A stretch of DNA of 64,000 nt from Trametes villosa (lineage: Eukaryota > Basidiomycota > Agaricomycetes > Polyporales > Polyporaceae). Under the pieces are notes generated by a model, which was given only the letters and a program-made list of their open reading frames with translations, was not told where the DNA came from and made no database searches. The position numbers and the translations under genes were made by a program. The stretch lies in contig PUDQ02000001.1 in NCBI GenBank assembly GCA_002964805.2, positions 3,930,001 through 3,994,000 on the forward strand. The letters run 5' to 3'. Shown one piece after another: positions 1-12,700 of this stretch (position 1 is the first letter of the stretch; every line of letters begins with the position of its first letter).

Positions 1-1180
1 GAGTCCCCCAGGTCTTCGCTGCCCATCTGGGGGATACCGGCAAAGGGGGGAGGGCCTGCCATCGTGCCAGTCAATGCAGCAGGGAGAAGGCCAGGAGAAG
101 GCGGACATAAGTACGACTGAGACGCGGGCTTCTTCATCAAGAAGCTAACCGACCCAGGGGCTAATCGGCCCAGGAGAGTGCAGGGGGAGACCGAGGGACT
201 GGGATCCGCACACTGCAACCGTCTGCGCGCCGAGGGAAAATGTCACAAGCCGACGGAAGTTATTAGGGAGCGCCATTTGCGGGCAAGTTCTCCCATCGCG
301 TGGGCGTGTGGGGAGAGAGTCGCGCAGCGAAGTCTTCTTCGCAGCCACCTCGTAGCTCATGACCGCGCATTGCTATCTATCCACCGGTTCTCGAGGACAG
401 CATGCCTTCCGATCCGACAGCAGTCGTAGAGGCTTCTGACTCGCTTCTTTCAGTAATAGACTCGCGGTAGATGGATTCCCGGAGTGCTGCGATAGATATT
501 CAAGCTGGGGTCCCGAATGAGTACTGCGTTAGCTAGCTGTGAGTTTTCGCCAGTTGAATCGCATGCTTACCTGTCGTTCCTGCCTCGCGAACAAAATCAG
601 ATCAGTACCTGCTTGTCACAACGATGATGCATGGTGAGCAGGGGACGCAGACCAACCAGTGCACGAGGAGTAAAATACTGCCAGGGCGTATTCATCTTCC
701 CATGAGCATGCGTATTTCAATGATCTCATGCGCTGATTCGCCCATCATGATGTTCACGAGCAAAGTCGGCCACGGTCATGGTCGTGAGGGAAATCGCGTA
801 CATCCGCGGATTGGCTCGACATTGCATCCGCGGCATCATAGCAAGAGGTCATCCGTTTCAGCAAACCACACTAGATGTCGAATTCGAAGAGATGCGGTAC
901 TAGACGGCGCAGACGATAACAGCATGAGAATGTGGGGTGGTGGGAAGAGGCAGCGGCCGTTGTGCGACGCTAACTGATATCCTCAGCACTTGCCAAATGC
1001 GGCCGCCCTCAATTAAGCACGATTCCCACGCTCTCCCCCGCATTCGACGACGTTCTCGATCGCTCGGCCATTGCTGCACCTTGTCCACTGACTGCCACCA
1101 CCGCCGTCGCCGACATCCCCATTTGCATCTGTCTTCATTGCCATAGCAGTCTACTCATTGCGAGGCCGCATCTGTTCAGC
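1..1180. other. Intergenic, no supported gene
   Basis: I see only short overlapping open frames without domain-like sequence, codon bias or a splice structure that extends them. The last 100-200 bases presumably hold the promoter and 5' leader of the small plus-strand gene that starts at 1181. The left part may belong to the 3' end of a gene outside the window. Confidence 0.5.
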
Positions 1181-1811
1181 ATGTCTACTGTCTCGACGCC
1201 ACTGCCATCCAGCGGGTACGCTTCTCCTGCACCATTGTCGAACAGCCCGCCCCCGCCGAAGCCTAACACACACCCCAAACCCAAACCGGTCAACGTGTTC
1301 TCTAACGATGGTTCATTCTTAGAGCGCTTCCAGCGCCTCAAGAAGGTGAGTCGAATAACTGGTGCGTGCTAACAGACACCGACGCCGTCCCGTTCGCAGG
1401 AAGAGGATGAGAAGAAGAAGCAAGAAGAGATCCTGAAACAGTACGCCGCTGCCACGTGTATTCGCTCAACAAGACTGCTGACAGCTTATTCTTCAGGAAA
1501 CGGGAGTTTGACAATCGTTTCGTGAGTCCTATATCCAGTATGCCGACGCGCATCCCCCGGCTCACGAGTATCCATGTCAGAAAAAGCGGGGCAAGCGGCC
1601 TTCTCCTGATGCTCCAAGCTCAAATGATACCACAGAGAGCCCCGCCAAGAAACCTAAAGTTGACGAGCCACTCAGTAAGTCTAGGAACATCAGCTCCCCC
1701 CGTAAGTATGCCGCTAAACGTCCAGCAGCCCAATACCAGAAAGAGCTCCAGAACTACGCAGACAAGAGTCTGAAGGAGCATGGTACTGGGGTGAGGCCGC
1801 TCGTGAAGTAA
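1181..1811 (+). CDS. Small basic protein resembling TRIR (C19orf43)
   Basis: Predicted exons are 1181-1345, 1400-1440, 1497-1521, 1581-1674 and 1726-1811, giving 136 residues. If the last intron (1675-1725, 51 bases, GTAAGT donor, CTAAAC branch) is retained the frame stays open and the protein has 153. The start is an ATG after a short leader. The N-terminus is Ser/Pro/Lys-rich. It is followed by a SFLERFQRLKK segment and a charged helix, a KKRGKRPSPD-type basic linker with nuclear-signal character, and a C-terminus with YQKELQNYADKSL and ending GTGVRPLVK. This order (FLE.F helix, basic linker, Y...V/LKKY helix, terminal RPLVK) matches my memory of human TRIR, described as a telomerase-RNA-interacting 3'-5' exoribonuclease. 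The biochemical role in fungi is inference. The 25-base exon 3 is notable. Confidence 0.6.
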
Positions 1812-2023
1812 ACCGCCCGGCGAACGTCCGGTTGTATGTGCGTGGTTCCTACTGCTATCCTTGAGTTGACAGAGAACATCGGCGCTGACGTTTTAGATGC
1901 TCGCTCAGTATTATGATTACTTGTACACTCGTCGGATCCTGTCGCTACCGCTACAACATGTTCAGTCCTGCAATACATAATGTTAAGTATTCTAAGGTTC
2001 AGTGTACCCGTCGCCGAGAGAGT

Positions 2024-5000
2024 TCATGCCGGGACTTGAATCTCGTCTTCCTGACTCTCAAGGCATCTCAGCCGAGGTATGACGAGACCCGGCCGCAGTC
2101 CACGCGCGAGGCCCTGCTTGAACTCTTCGACCCGTTGCTGTACCCGCGCGGAGTGTTCGTCGCTCATGGCCTCATCTTGCGAAGGCAGGCGCGACGGTGC
2201 CGTCCACGCGCGCTCCTGTCTCTTCGGCCTGCCCGGGTTCACCGTGCATGCGCCCGCTGTCGTGTTGCCTTTGACGATCTGCGTTGCTCCATCTTGCGTG
2301 CCCGCCCGCTGAGTGCGCCGCTCCTCGCGCTGTTGTCGACGCTTTAGCTTCTCCCTGAAGGCCGGGGCGACAAGGTCCGGCAGCGCTAGCGCGAGCCTCT
2401 CGGCAATGCGTAAGCTCTCCGCGCGCAACTCTTCCTTGCTCTTCCCCGATGTCCCAGGGACGCCCGCATTGGTGTTCGTTGCATCCGCCGCCATCGCAGA
2501 TGCTGGAAGGACGGGTGCAGAGACCGTCTTCGAAAGAAGGCCATCGGTGTGGTTGGCGTTCGTCAAGGAGCTCCTCCGACGGCGACCGGAGTCGGGAGAC
2601 GTCGAAGGTTTACCAGGACGCCCTACCCTAGCACCCAGGTCTTCGTCCATCATGTCGACGTCCACAGGTACAGTACCCGCCGCGCTGTCCCCCGTCCTCC
2701 GCCGCTTGGGTACCGGAGCCGCTTCGTGCGGTCGCCCCCGGTCAGCCTGCGGGCTGCGCCTCTTGCCATAGTTCCGGAGGTCGATGAGCGGCACGGAAGC
2801 GCTGTCTCCCCTACCGCCACGTCCTCGCTGCTGTGTCGCCCCTGGGAACGCAGGCGCGAGCTGGGGGCGCGCGGGGCTTCGCGGACGCTGCGGGCGGTCG
2901 GTGGCCGCGGGCGAGGTCCCGCGCTGTCGCTTTCGCGTTTCGGGGGTTGGCATCTGCGGGAGCTTGTCCTTTCGCCGGGCGATCGTAGGCGCGAATGGCG
3001 ACTGGAGCACCCGCGCGTTCACGGGAGTGTTCGACGGCTTGTTGGCCTCGCGTAGGTTCTCGCTTGTGGAGGCCGCATGTTGCTTGGGCGTGGACGGCTC
3101 GTCAGGGACGGGCGCGGGTGAGGAGGATCGCAGCCAATGCGAGAGGTCCTGCGAGCCGCGGCTGGACGTTGGCGTCAGCGGCATATGGCTCGGGAGCCGG
3201 ACAGGCTGCTCATCCGGACGGCGCGACGGGCCAGCGACGGGCTGTTCTACGACCTCTGGAAGAGGGGACGAGCTCCTGTCGGGGAGCGGGACGCCGGACG
3301 CCGGCATGTCGGCGTCGTCTCCCCAGAGGAGATGCGCGGTGAGCGCGTGTGCGTCCTCATCCGCGTCGTCGTCAGTGTCGGAGTCCGGGATGGGGGACTG
3401 CAGGCGCTTCGGGACGAGGCGCGCCATGGCAGCCTTCGTCTCCGCTGCGCTCGCGCGACCCTGAATACCACGCGGCTTCGGCGGCGCGGGGCGCGCGACG
3501 TCGGCGAACGTGACCTCTGGTCGCAGAGTGATGCGCTGCGGCGCCGGCCGGGTTTCTGCGGTTATACGAGGGGCGGGGCGGTGGTATGTCCCGTCCAGGA
3601 TCTGGTCGATGACCTGCTTGTAGTGTGGCGGTAAAAACTCCCTCATGGTGGCGAGTTTCTTCCGCATCCGCCCGCTGTCAGCCCACTTCTCCGCGATCTC
3701 ACGCGCACCTTCACCCTCCAGGTTCTTGAACGCGACGTCCTCCGTGGCTGCTGCTTCCTCGAGTAGAGATGGATCGATCTCTCCTAGCGCGACCGACGGT
3801 GGGTTGACGGCATGAGAGGTGCAGAAAGCATCGAGCGGCTCTCCGGCGACAAGTGAGTCGGTCTCCTCTGCCAGACATCCAGCGAACATCGCCTTTAGGC
3901 ACGCCGCGTCGAGCCCCTTCAGAGCTGGATCCAGCGTGTTAGGCTCAACCCGGCGCGGCTTGAAGAGCGATACGAACGCTCGCAACTCAGGCAGGGGAGA
4001 GTGTCGCGCGAGTGGGACCAGCTATATGCGCCTCCATAAGTCACCACATACGTGCAAGAACATATATGCGGCACGCACCAGTACGTTGACCTGTTCGCCC
4101 CGCGCGAGCTGCGCGCTGGTCTCCTTACGGTACAGTTCCCATGCGGCCGTACCCATGTTGACGGGGTTGACATACACGACGTGGTGGCCGCTGGGAGTGT
4201 GGGATTCGCGGCCGTTCACCCGTACGTGTTCGCACCGGTCGAACCGCTCGCACGCGTGAAAGCGCGTCGACGACTCGTCTCTTGTGACGATGGATGAGAG
4301 AAATGGTTCGCCGATGAGATGTGTGTATACGCCGTGCTTGTATCGGTCGACATGGATCTTTGTCGACGGCGAGCGGTTGTAGTCAGCGGCTGTGAGAGCG
4401 GGGAGGATGTAGCGGTACATACCTTCACCCCGAACGTCCGCGCCACCGCCTTGTATATCTCTTCGTACCCCCACGTCCAGGCGTTGATGAAGAACCGTGT
4501 TGTCGGGGGATACTGGCTCATGAGACTGACGAGTCCATCCGCTGCATCTTCCTATATGCGCCCAAATGTTATCGGGGAACGGCTACACACCGAGGGAACT
4601 GGGCGCGTACCTTCTCCGGTACGTCGTACGTGTTGAGCAGACATGCCGTATCCAGGTATATGGCCTCCAGCCTTGGGAAGGCGGGCGGAGACGAGGGTTT
4701 CCGAGAGGCTGAGGGCGTGGTCCGCGAGGTGTCCAGATATTGTTGGACGAAGGGATTGTGGCGCAGGGAGTCGAGGAACCATCGTTCCGCCCTGAGGTCG
4801 CCGGTGTGAAGTACCGCGCCCTTGTCGCCTTCTACAAGGAACCTGATGCCCAACAATATGAGCAGCCGTCTTGTACGTGTTTGATGGGGGTATGGCACTC
4901 ACATAACCGCTCCCGGACAGTGGTTGGCGTCTAGCAATGTGATTGTCACCGTTTCTTCTTCGCTCAGCCGACATGGCGTAGGGACGTGCAAATGAGTCGC

Positions 5001-5424
5001 GCGCTGTATGCAAGATCGGTGAGTTCGTCCAGGCTTTATTTTCTGACTCAGGGCAGAGGCTCACCAGTAGGTCTCGCGAACCCGGATAATGCACGCTTCC
5101 ATCCTCTAGCCTCTGTGGTTGGACTCTTAGGTGCGCATATGATCTCACATTCTCCGCGCGCAAGTCCATATCCCGCAATGCCCGCTCGGCGTAGACCTCG
5201 TGCCGGAGAAGCATTTCCTTCGCGTCGTGCGAGCATACAACCGTCTGCCCGAACGAGCGCGCTGATAGCCCGTTAAGATGGTCCGTGTGCGTGTGCGTAA
5301 GGAGGTACAGGCTGGCGGCGGGCGTTTGGCTCGCATGCGTAGAAGAGGTGGACGGGGTGGAGAAGTCGTCGACGCGGATGGGATACGGGGGGATGAAGGC
5401 GTTATATGGCGTTCCTTGAGGCAT
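2024..5424 (-). CDS. Artemis/SNM1(PSO2)-type DNA-repair nuclease
   Basis: Six exons (5424-5065, 5003-4903, 4842-4611, 4551-4423, 4357-4079, 4021-2024) join in frame to about 1032 residues. The N-terminal 400 residues form a metallo-beta-lactamase/beta-CASP fold: HTHTDH (HxHxDH metal motif) near residue 44, LLDANHCPGAV carrying the next metal histidine, LHTGDLRAE carrying the metal aspartate, then INAWTWGYEE. The DRMBL-like part ends in VPLARHSPLPELRAF, whose histidine matches the VPYSEHSS motif of SNM1 proteins. Family members are 5'-exonucleases or hairpin/overhang endonucleases in interstrand-crosslink repair and end joining. The last roughly 600 residues are disordered, rich in Pro, Ser and Arg, and lack a recognised domain. 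Artemis-like versus PSO2-like cannot be settled without a tree. The introns are 57-65 bases with standard borders. It converges with the upstream plus-strand gene, leaving about 210 bases. Confidence 0.88.
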
Positions 5425-7169
5425 GGCGGCGGTGGCACGGCGTGAAAAAGCGTTTGTACAGTGTGTGGCAGTCAGTTGAAAGGTCGAATGTTGACGGCGT
5501 AGCGAGGTTGCGCGGGGGGATTGAGCGAGAAGAGAGAAACGTCTTGAAGAAGTTCCAGAAGTGCTGAGGTTCAGAGCACACTCTCAGATCGCCGCATATA
5601 TGCGTCGCAGGTTAGCCACACACAGCTGAGGGGTGATTCATGCACGCTTGGGACAGAGGAGGTGGGGGGAGGACAATGGCGGAGGTTTCGCGCAGGGCTT
5701 GCAATTGGCTTGAAGTTGTGGCTTGGGCCCGGGAGAACGGTATGTCCCGTCGTGTCTTGGATGTGGCGTCACGGTGCTCTTCAGTCTTGATGCCCTCTTG
5801 TCTCTTCGCAGACGCAAATAACTTATCAATAATAACGGGTGCGAGCTATACACTGGACGACGCCCTCCAGCTGGCGAGGGGACTCTGCAAGAAGATGGTG
5901 GGAGGTGGGAAGAGAGCGGCGGCTGCTGTCGCTGCCACCAGGCACCCGCGCCGGCGCCGGCGCCCGTGACCGTGGGGTGACGGCAGCACGCCAGAGTCAC
6001 ACATCATGTGCTAGCCGCCCAATCAGAAGCCTGGCTGTGACTCGTCGCGTCTCATTTGGCACGCGAGATCCCGCGTTTCGGTACACGCGCGACTTTCGCG
6101 CGCACGCCTACCATGTACTCGAACTCCAGCACTCTGCTACTTCGATGACTCGGATCTCGCATTAACGACCTTGGGGACCCGTCAGCAAGTCAGACAACCT
6201 CTACCTAGGGGGATCAATCCAGTTGAGAACGGTACAATCTCGTGAGCACCAGCAGAGTTGCCGCCGTGTGGCGGAGGCGCCATACCGGAGCCCAGTATGC
6301 TCGGGAACTATGCCCGACGGCAGCTCATTAGAGTCTACAGGAATTCTAGAGCAGGGGAGGAGGTCCATAAGAGCTCGCTGTATCGAGGCAAGGGACACGA
6401 AACCCTCTGAAGGTACTCCTCTCGATGCTAATGGCGATTGGGCATCCTTTGTCCACCAGTATTCCGATACGATCCAGAGCAAGAAGTACGCTTGCGTCCT
6501 AGTCCCATCACATAACGTTTACACGCACCCAACACGCCTTCATCTCGGGATCTTAAGGAACATCCGCACCTTCCGTCCGATGGGGCCGGGGCGATATCAT
6601 CGCATGTTTGGCTTGGGACATGCATCGCAGATCTATAACGTCAAAGGAGACAAATCGGGGTTTGCGCCGACGATGGCACTGCAGGTCCGGCGAAGCGAGA
6701 CAAGGTGTTCGACGCAAAGGTTCGCGGGAAGCTTAGCCGACCTCTGATCTGGACCCTGGTGCCACTCGACAAACTCGGGGAGGGAAGTGGGCCCGGGGAC
6801 AGGGAGCCTGTGTGCCGTCTGCCAGGGTCGTATGCCCGAGTTGTCGCAAGCCTGCCTCATGCAGAGGTTCCATGGGGTGTGTGCTGTATTGATACACTAC
6901 TCTGTAATCGAGCGGGGTCAGGCAGGCATGTAGTGAGCCAAACGGCCAATTTTCATTATATTTCCAAAGTACAGAACGAGTGGGAGAACGAATGTAAGCA
7001 GTACAGCAATCATTATGGTGAATCTGAGCCTGAGTCATTGAGTAAGTGGTGGGGGAAACTGCATACGGGCTTTGGACGAGCGGTCGACGCTCCGAACGCA
7101 CAAATTCTGGAGTCAGAGAAGAAGGTGGGAAAGGAAACAGAAGATGAAAACACTTCGCGCCGGATCGTC
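5425..7169. other. Intergenic 1.7 kb
   Basis: No convincing gene was found. The part next to 5424 should contain the promoter of the nuclease gene. The stretch 6000-7150 has lower GC than its surroundings and only shadow-type open frames on both strands. Confidence 0.5.
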
Positions 7170-8127
7170 CTAGTTGTCGCCGTGGCCCGCCCGCGGCGTG
7201 TACTCCCTGTCCGCGACGCAGCGGCCCATGTCGATATGCCGCATCAGACTGTCCATCCGCCCATACTGGTTCCCGCACCCGCCCACATACTCCGTGCCGC
7301 CCACCGAGCGGACCTCCCTCAGGTACCTCGGCAGCGCCCTGAACAGGCCCTGCGGCATCTCGTCGACGGGCAGGCCCACGCAGCGGTACTTCTTCGGGAA
7401 GTGCGCGTCGAGGTGGCGCCGCATGTCGCAGCGCCGCGGGCTGTGCTGCACGAAGCCGCAGAGGTGCTCCGGGACGGGGCACGCGATGTACCACGTGCCG
7501 GACGCGGTGCGCAGCGGCTTGGGGAGAGGGGGGCGCGGCATGAGGCCCTTGAGCTTCTTGACGGGCGGGCGGCGCCGGCAGTCGCCGAGGAGGGACTTGC
7601 GGGGAGGGCGGGAGGGGCGAGTGGTGGGAGGACGGGGTGGCGGAGTAGCGGGCGGCGGCTGAGGTGCGGAGGGGAGGGTAGGGGAGGGCGTGGTGGGAGG
7701 GAGAGGGATAGGTAGATTGACAGGGGCAGGAGGCGGAGCGTGTGCCGGTACAGATGGGGTAAGGAAGGCTGACCCCGGAGGTGCAACCGACATGGGAGTG
7801 GCAGTCATCCCGCCTTGAGGAGGCCATACGGCGGTCCCTGCGAACCAGAACTGGCCGGGAGGCCCGAGCACAAGGCGAGGAGCGGCGGTGTTCTCGGACA
7901 GACTGTAGTCAGGGGAGGTTAGGTTGAAGGCAAGCTGGATGGACGGCAACTACGCACAAGTGTCCCGCAAGACCGTAACCCGGGCGCATCTCTGCCAGAG
8001 AGAAGGCCGCCCTGTCTTGTCGCTCGGAGTTCTCGCAGCCCATGGGTTGCAGCGTGGGGGAAGCGTCAGCCGCGTTGACGTGGCGAAGTCGGGGGAAAGG
8101 AAGGCCGTTGGCGTGAGGAGCAGACAT
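7170..8127 (-). CDS. C2H2-like zinc-finger protein, Pro-rich
   Basis: Two exons (8127-7958 and 7902-7170) encode 300 residues. The 55-base intron has a GTGCGT donor and CTAAC/CTGAC branch options, and it was chosen because it is the only junction that restores frame to an ATG. Residues 1-55 hold the start and a Ser/Glu-rich stretch. A long proline-rich, probably disordered middle follows. The C-terminal 110 residues carry two Cys/His clusters: CPVPEHLCG...RRCDMRRHLDAHF and then CGNQYGRMDSLMRHIDMGRC. Spacing is irregular compared with a textbook C2H2 finger, but the R-x-DS/DM-L/R-RH signature is typical of basidiomycete C2H2-type DNA-binding proteins. It is probably a nuclear transcription regulator with an unknown target. 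A TATA box lies about 85 bases upstream of the ATG. Confidence 0.7.
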
Positions 8128-9795
8128 GGCGACGAGGAGTGATCTACAGTTCTGCACGAATGGGCGACGGGGGTAGTGGGGTGGAGGAAGAAGCGAGGAG
8201 AGATATTCACTCTTTTATAGCCTCGGAGACCGTCGACAGCCGGGGGCCACAAGACACAACACCTGCTTGCAGGGCGGGAGAGCGAAACGAGCTTTCTTTG
8301 TGTGGCCGCCAAGATCGGGTCCTAGGGAGCGGGTGGAAGCACAGCCCTCTTTCCACCGCCAGGACACCTGTCGAGCAGCGAAAGCCCCGTGTCGGGACCG
8401 AGCTGGCTCGTGGCAATCTTGCGGTGGCGCTCTGCACGCCAACTCCGACTACCAACCTCAGACTTACTGCGTACGCGGTCGAGACCCTAGTAGAGCAGAA
8501 CGACCGCCAGGTTGGTTATTGGATCTTCTGAAGTCTGGTTCCGCGGAAACCTAGCTCTGAAGCGTTGGATCAGCATCAGCAATACAAGCGGTGCCCGGAG
8601 GAACAACTCACAGACGATCGTGTTCGGCTGATGTCACCGTTTGGGTGCGTTTCGTACAACCACAAAGGAAGCCCGATTTTCTAGTGAGTTTCTGATATGG
8701 CCGCCACGAACACGTGCTTTCGGCGCAAACCCCCATATCGATGGTGGGCCGTAGCCGAAGCAGGATAAATAGTCAGTGTACTCGACGGCGAGGACGAGTG
8801 CGGTCGCTTTCCCCCCCTTGCTCTCGAGTGGCACAACCTCTGTGATCGGGCCTTGCACGTATTGGTAACGGCTTTCCATAGTATTCCGGGTCTCGGCACG
8901 CGCGATCCTGCCGCGTGTGTAGCTCGGTGTGCGCGCAGGTCCGGATATATGTCACGGCCGCAAGACTCGGTGAGCCGGCACGTATTACATGGCAGTGTTG
9001 CGTAGTCTGCAGCTACCGCTCGCTGTAACTTCCCGCGCCGTATTGTCGCGGAAGGCAGGCTTTGATCGTGCTAGGGGAAAACTGCAACTTGCGGCACTGG
9101 GCCCCGGGATGGATTTGATAGATCCATTCGATCAATGGTCGTACTCACCTGAATCAGTGGATGGCACAAAGAAGGGCGAAATCATCCAAGGGAGGCGGTG
9201 TGTAGGTCTTGTCTGCAACACGAGGCGTTTGCTGAGGACTAGCCTGCGCGTGTACTGAGCACGCGGTCCGCAGTCGCTAGTATCCTTTGGCTTGCGTCGT
9301 ATGTGCCACCAGGTGCAAAGGGCGGCACCACACCGGCTACGATCGGTGTGGGCAGCCATGTCCGGTCAGCGGTCGGCGTTCAGTATTCAGTAGCTGGCAT
9401 GCGTCGTAAACCCCAGTGCATCGGGTGCGCATCCAGGGTGGTGTTATCTGTGCTAGAGAGTCAACCGCACGCATCACAGCAAATCAATGGGTTTTCGTGT
9501 ACGCGCACCTCGAATTAACGACCCAACTGAATCCGGATGAGCAGGGTAGACCCCGGACGACTCGAGAACGAGGTGGGCGCCTACGAGAAGCGCGTTTGGC
9601 CGCGCAAACGCGAGCGTGATGTTGGCACGTGATACAGGTCACACGCGTGGCTTACGGCGCGAGTGCCAGGCACGCGTCCGCCCATTTCCTCCCGCCACGC
9701 GCTCCGCCTGCTCTCCTGCCTCATCCCGACTTGCTGTGATCTTGCTGGATTATCTGAGTGTCTCTATAATCTGCAAGGCTGTATGAAGAGCTCAG
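8128..9795. other. Divergent intergenic region between zinc-finger gene and MMS22-like gene
   Basis: This 1.67 kb region separates two divergently transcribed genes and should hold both promoters. I see no supported gene. An ATG-initiated 81-codon frame on the minus strand (8879-8634) has no recognisable features. Confidence 0.5.
8212..8219 (-). promoter_or_regulatory. TATA box of the zinc-finger gene
   Basis: The minus strand reads CTATAAAAG here, 85-92 bases upstream of the ATG at 8127, a usual distance for fungal TATA promoters with a short leader. Confidence 0.6.
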
Positions 9796-12700
9796 ATGGA
9801 TGAAGAAGAGACTGTCGTCCAAACATCCGACCAAGAAGAACTTGAGGAGCTTGCAGCGACAGACCTCGACTACTGGCGAAATGCTACGCGCGAGATTGCG
9901 CGACGTCGCGGTGCTACATCTGTCGCACCTGGAAAGCGCGATGTATCCCTCATCGCCTCTCCCCCACGTCGGTCACAACCGGCAGGCTCACCCCATCGCG
10001 ATGGGCCGCCAACGAAACGCAGGAAGGTAAGCAGGGCTACCGAGGTAGCCGGTTAATGCCTGCTAACAACGTACAGCTTGAAGATGGTTTGCGGGATCCA
10101 TCACATCCCCAGTCATCTCCCCTCGTGTTGTCTACGAACCTGCCACGCCCCGCCTCAACTTCTGCACCCTTTTCGCCCACCGCTCACGACCGCCCATCAC
10201 CGGACAGCCACTCAAGTCCATCCATACCCATGATCATGGGGTCCTCTTCACCGTTGCGCTCGTCATCTATTCCCATGTCGCCTAGCCTCGCACAACGTCT
10301 AACCGAAGCAGACGAACGGGCACAACTCGGGTCCCGATCCGGCGTCTCCTCCCCTGAGCCCACTCTAGAGGTAGAACGAGATATTGGCGCGCTATCCTTG
10401 CAGCAGCCCGACGACAATACAGCGGAGAGCCGCATAGCTCAGCCGGAGCTAAGCACGGGCTCTCCGACATCATCTCCCGACCCGCTCTCCCTATTCACAC
10501 CTCCGAGGCGACCACATTCTTCTCCGGTATCTGGAGGGATCCTGGGGCGTTCCCCGACATCTTCACCTCTAACCCCAATATCGTCCCCAAAGGCCCGGCG
10601 TCCGGGACGCACTCACTCCTCCCCCCTACTCCCTGCTCATCCGCCCAGCCCCTCCCCGACAGGTGGGCAAGCGCAAGCAGGCCCCTCTCATTCCCGCCCG
10701 CCCGCCCAGCGATTGCTACCAACACGTCCAGACTCCCCTCCCCAGCTACCGGCGGAGTTGCCAGACCACAACGACGGCCGCTACTCGCTCCGCACGCGCC
10801 AAGCGCGGCAACTCAACCCGTACGAGTACGACAAGCGGCTCTACAAGCAGCAGATGCGCGCAAACCCTGAGGCGATTGTCAAAGTTGTGAGCCCGCCTAG
10901 ACCTCGACGGACGCATCGGTCGAGAAGCGCTGGCGCGCACGACGCGGACGGCTCCTCTGGTGCTGAGGACGAGTATCAGGGTAGGATTGACGACGCGGAG
11001 CTCGAAGAGGACGCGCGGTTGGAGCGGAGGCTGCTGAAGGGTAAGGGGAGAGCGGGTGCGAGCGCAGGAGGCGTAGAGGAGGACAGAGGTCGTGCGGAGA
11101 AACCCTCATGGCTGCCGGATGTGTTCAAGCAGTTGTCGAGTGGTAGCAGCACGGATGAGGAAGACGCAAGCCTCGACGCGCTCGCGAGACGGCGCGAGCG
11201 CGAGCGCCGAAAGGAAGAGAAAGAAGCGCGCCGGAAGGAGAAGGAGGAGCGCCGCAAGAAGCACAAGCCACATCCGTTTCCGTTGCGGAAGAAGGACATG
11301 CAACCGTCCGTGTCCCCTGTTCGAAATCGGGTTTGTACACTCTTCGCGCGCGATGCTGATTGACACTAACTGGAACTCTGTCTGCTAGGGAGAAGCCTCG
11401 CGAGAACCATCGCCCGCCCTTCCTCGTCCTCCACCACGTCCCCGTCCCCGGGCGCGCCCCATAGTAGAGATCCCCCTAATACCCAAACCCGCACAAGTTC
11501 AAGCCCACGAATCGGACGCTGGAGAAGCCGGACCCTCCAACACCTGGAACAGACACCGCAGCGTCACCTTCACCGCGCCCGCGCGCAGCCCCGGCGGCGA
11601 CGACGCCTTCGCGGGGTGGGACGACGGCCTTCCCGCGTTCGACGACCCCGTGGATCTTCCCCCTACCCCGGGCGCTGGGACCGACGACGGCGCTAGCTCG
11701 GAGGGGCATGCAATTCCCCCGACGTCGTCTACCCCGCCCGAGGTGATCGATATCTCCGCGGACGAGGAGGAGGTGGAGCTGGATGTGCAAATGCGCCGAC
11801 GCCCGCGTGCGCTGCCTCTCGGACTCGAGTCGGGCGCATCAAACTCGGACCCGCCCTCTGGCTCTGGCCCCAGCTATGGGTCAGGCGAGGAGGAAGAGGA
11901 GTCGATGGACGAAGAAGACCGCCGGCGAATGAGGGCCCTCGAGCGGATGATGCCCCGCATGCTCATCAACCGCCTCATGCAGGAAGAGTCCACCGCCTCG
12001 CGCGCGCGGCGCTCTGCCTCTCACGAGAACGAAGAAGAAGAGGAGCGTCCGTTGCGCCCGGGCGAGTCGCGCCGGCGCATACGCAGCCATACGGTGTCGA
12101 GCCGGAGCATCGAGATCAGGGGTGACTCGGAGAGCTCGGACGTCGACATGGGTGAAGCAGGCGCGGACGCGGACGGGGAGGGGCGCGGGAGTCCTGACGC
12201 GCATTCGGATTCCCTCGACGCGGGTGCGGGTCTGGATGTGCGCGTGTCCGACGAGGACGAGATCAGGCCCATTGCTCACCAACCAAGGCCCCGCGTGCGG
12301 ACGTACGGGTACGGCGCGCCCCAATCGCCGATCTCGGTGCCTGGCAGCTCGGAGGAGAGCAGTCGCAGCGGCGACGATGACGACGACGACGACCCACCTG
12401 CGAATGCGCGCCGCGGTACGAGGTACGACGGGGAGGCGCGCGAGGGCGACTTGATCGACCGTATGCTGTCGCGCACGAATCTGTCGACGCGGACGCGCTC
12501 GAAGAAAAAGCGGAGGCGGCGTGTTGGTGCGGGTGGGGGCGGTGGGGGCGGAGGAGGCGGTGGAGCTGGAGGTAGGAGTCACCGCGCTCACGAAAGAGGG
12601 GGAGGAGGAGGAGGAGGAGGAGGAGGAGGAGGAGGAGGAGGAGGTGGTGGTGGTGGTGGCAGTGGCAGTCATCGTGCGCATGCGGGTGGTAGTGGCGGCG

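Noticed and set aside
6223..6747. 174-codon plus-strand frame in the 1.7 kb gap
   Set aside because: The composition looks non-coding, opposite-strand frames of similar length overlap it, and no domain or junction supports it.
6733..7827. Long minus-strand frame overlapping the zinc-finger gene
   Set aside because: It overlaps the zinc-finger reading frame in another phase and reads as Pro/Ala/Arg low complexity without the Cys/His clusters.
8634..8879. ATG-initiated 81-codon frame on the minus strand upstream of the MMS22-like gene
   Set aside because: No motif, no splice extension and no promoter signal. It is of the length expected by chance in GC-rich DNA.
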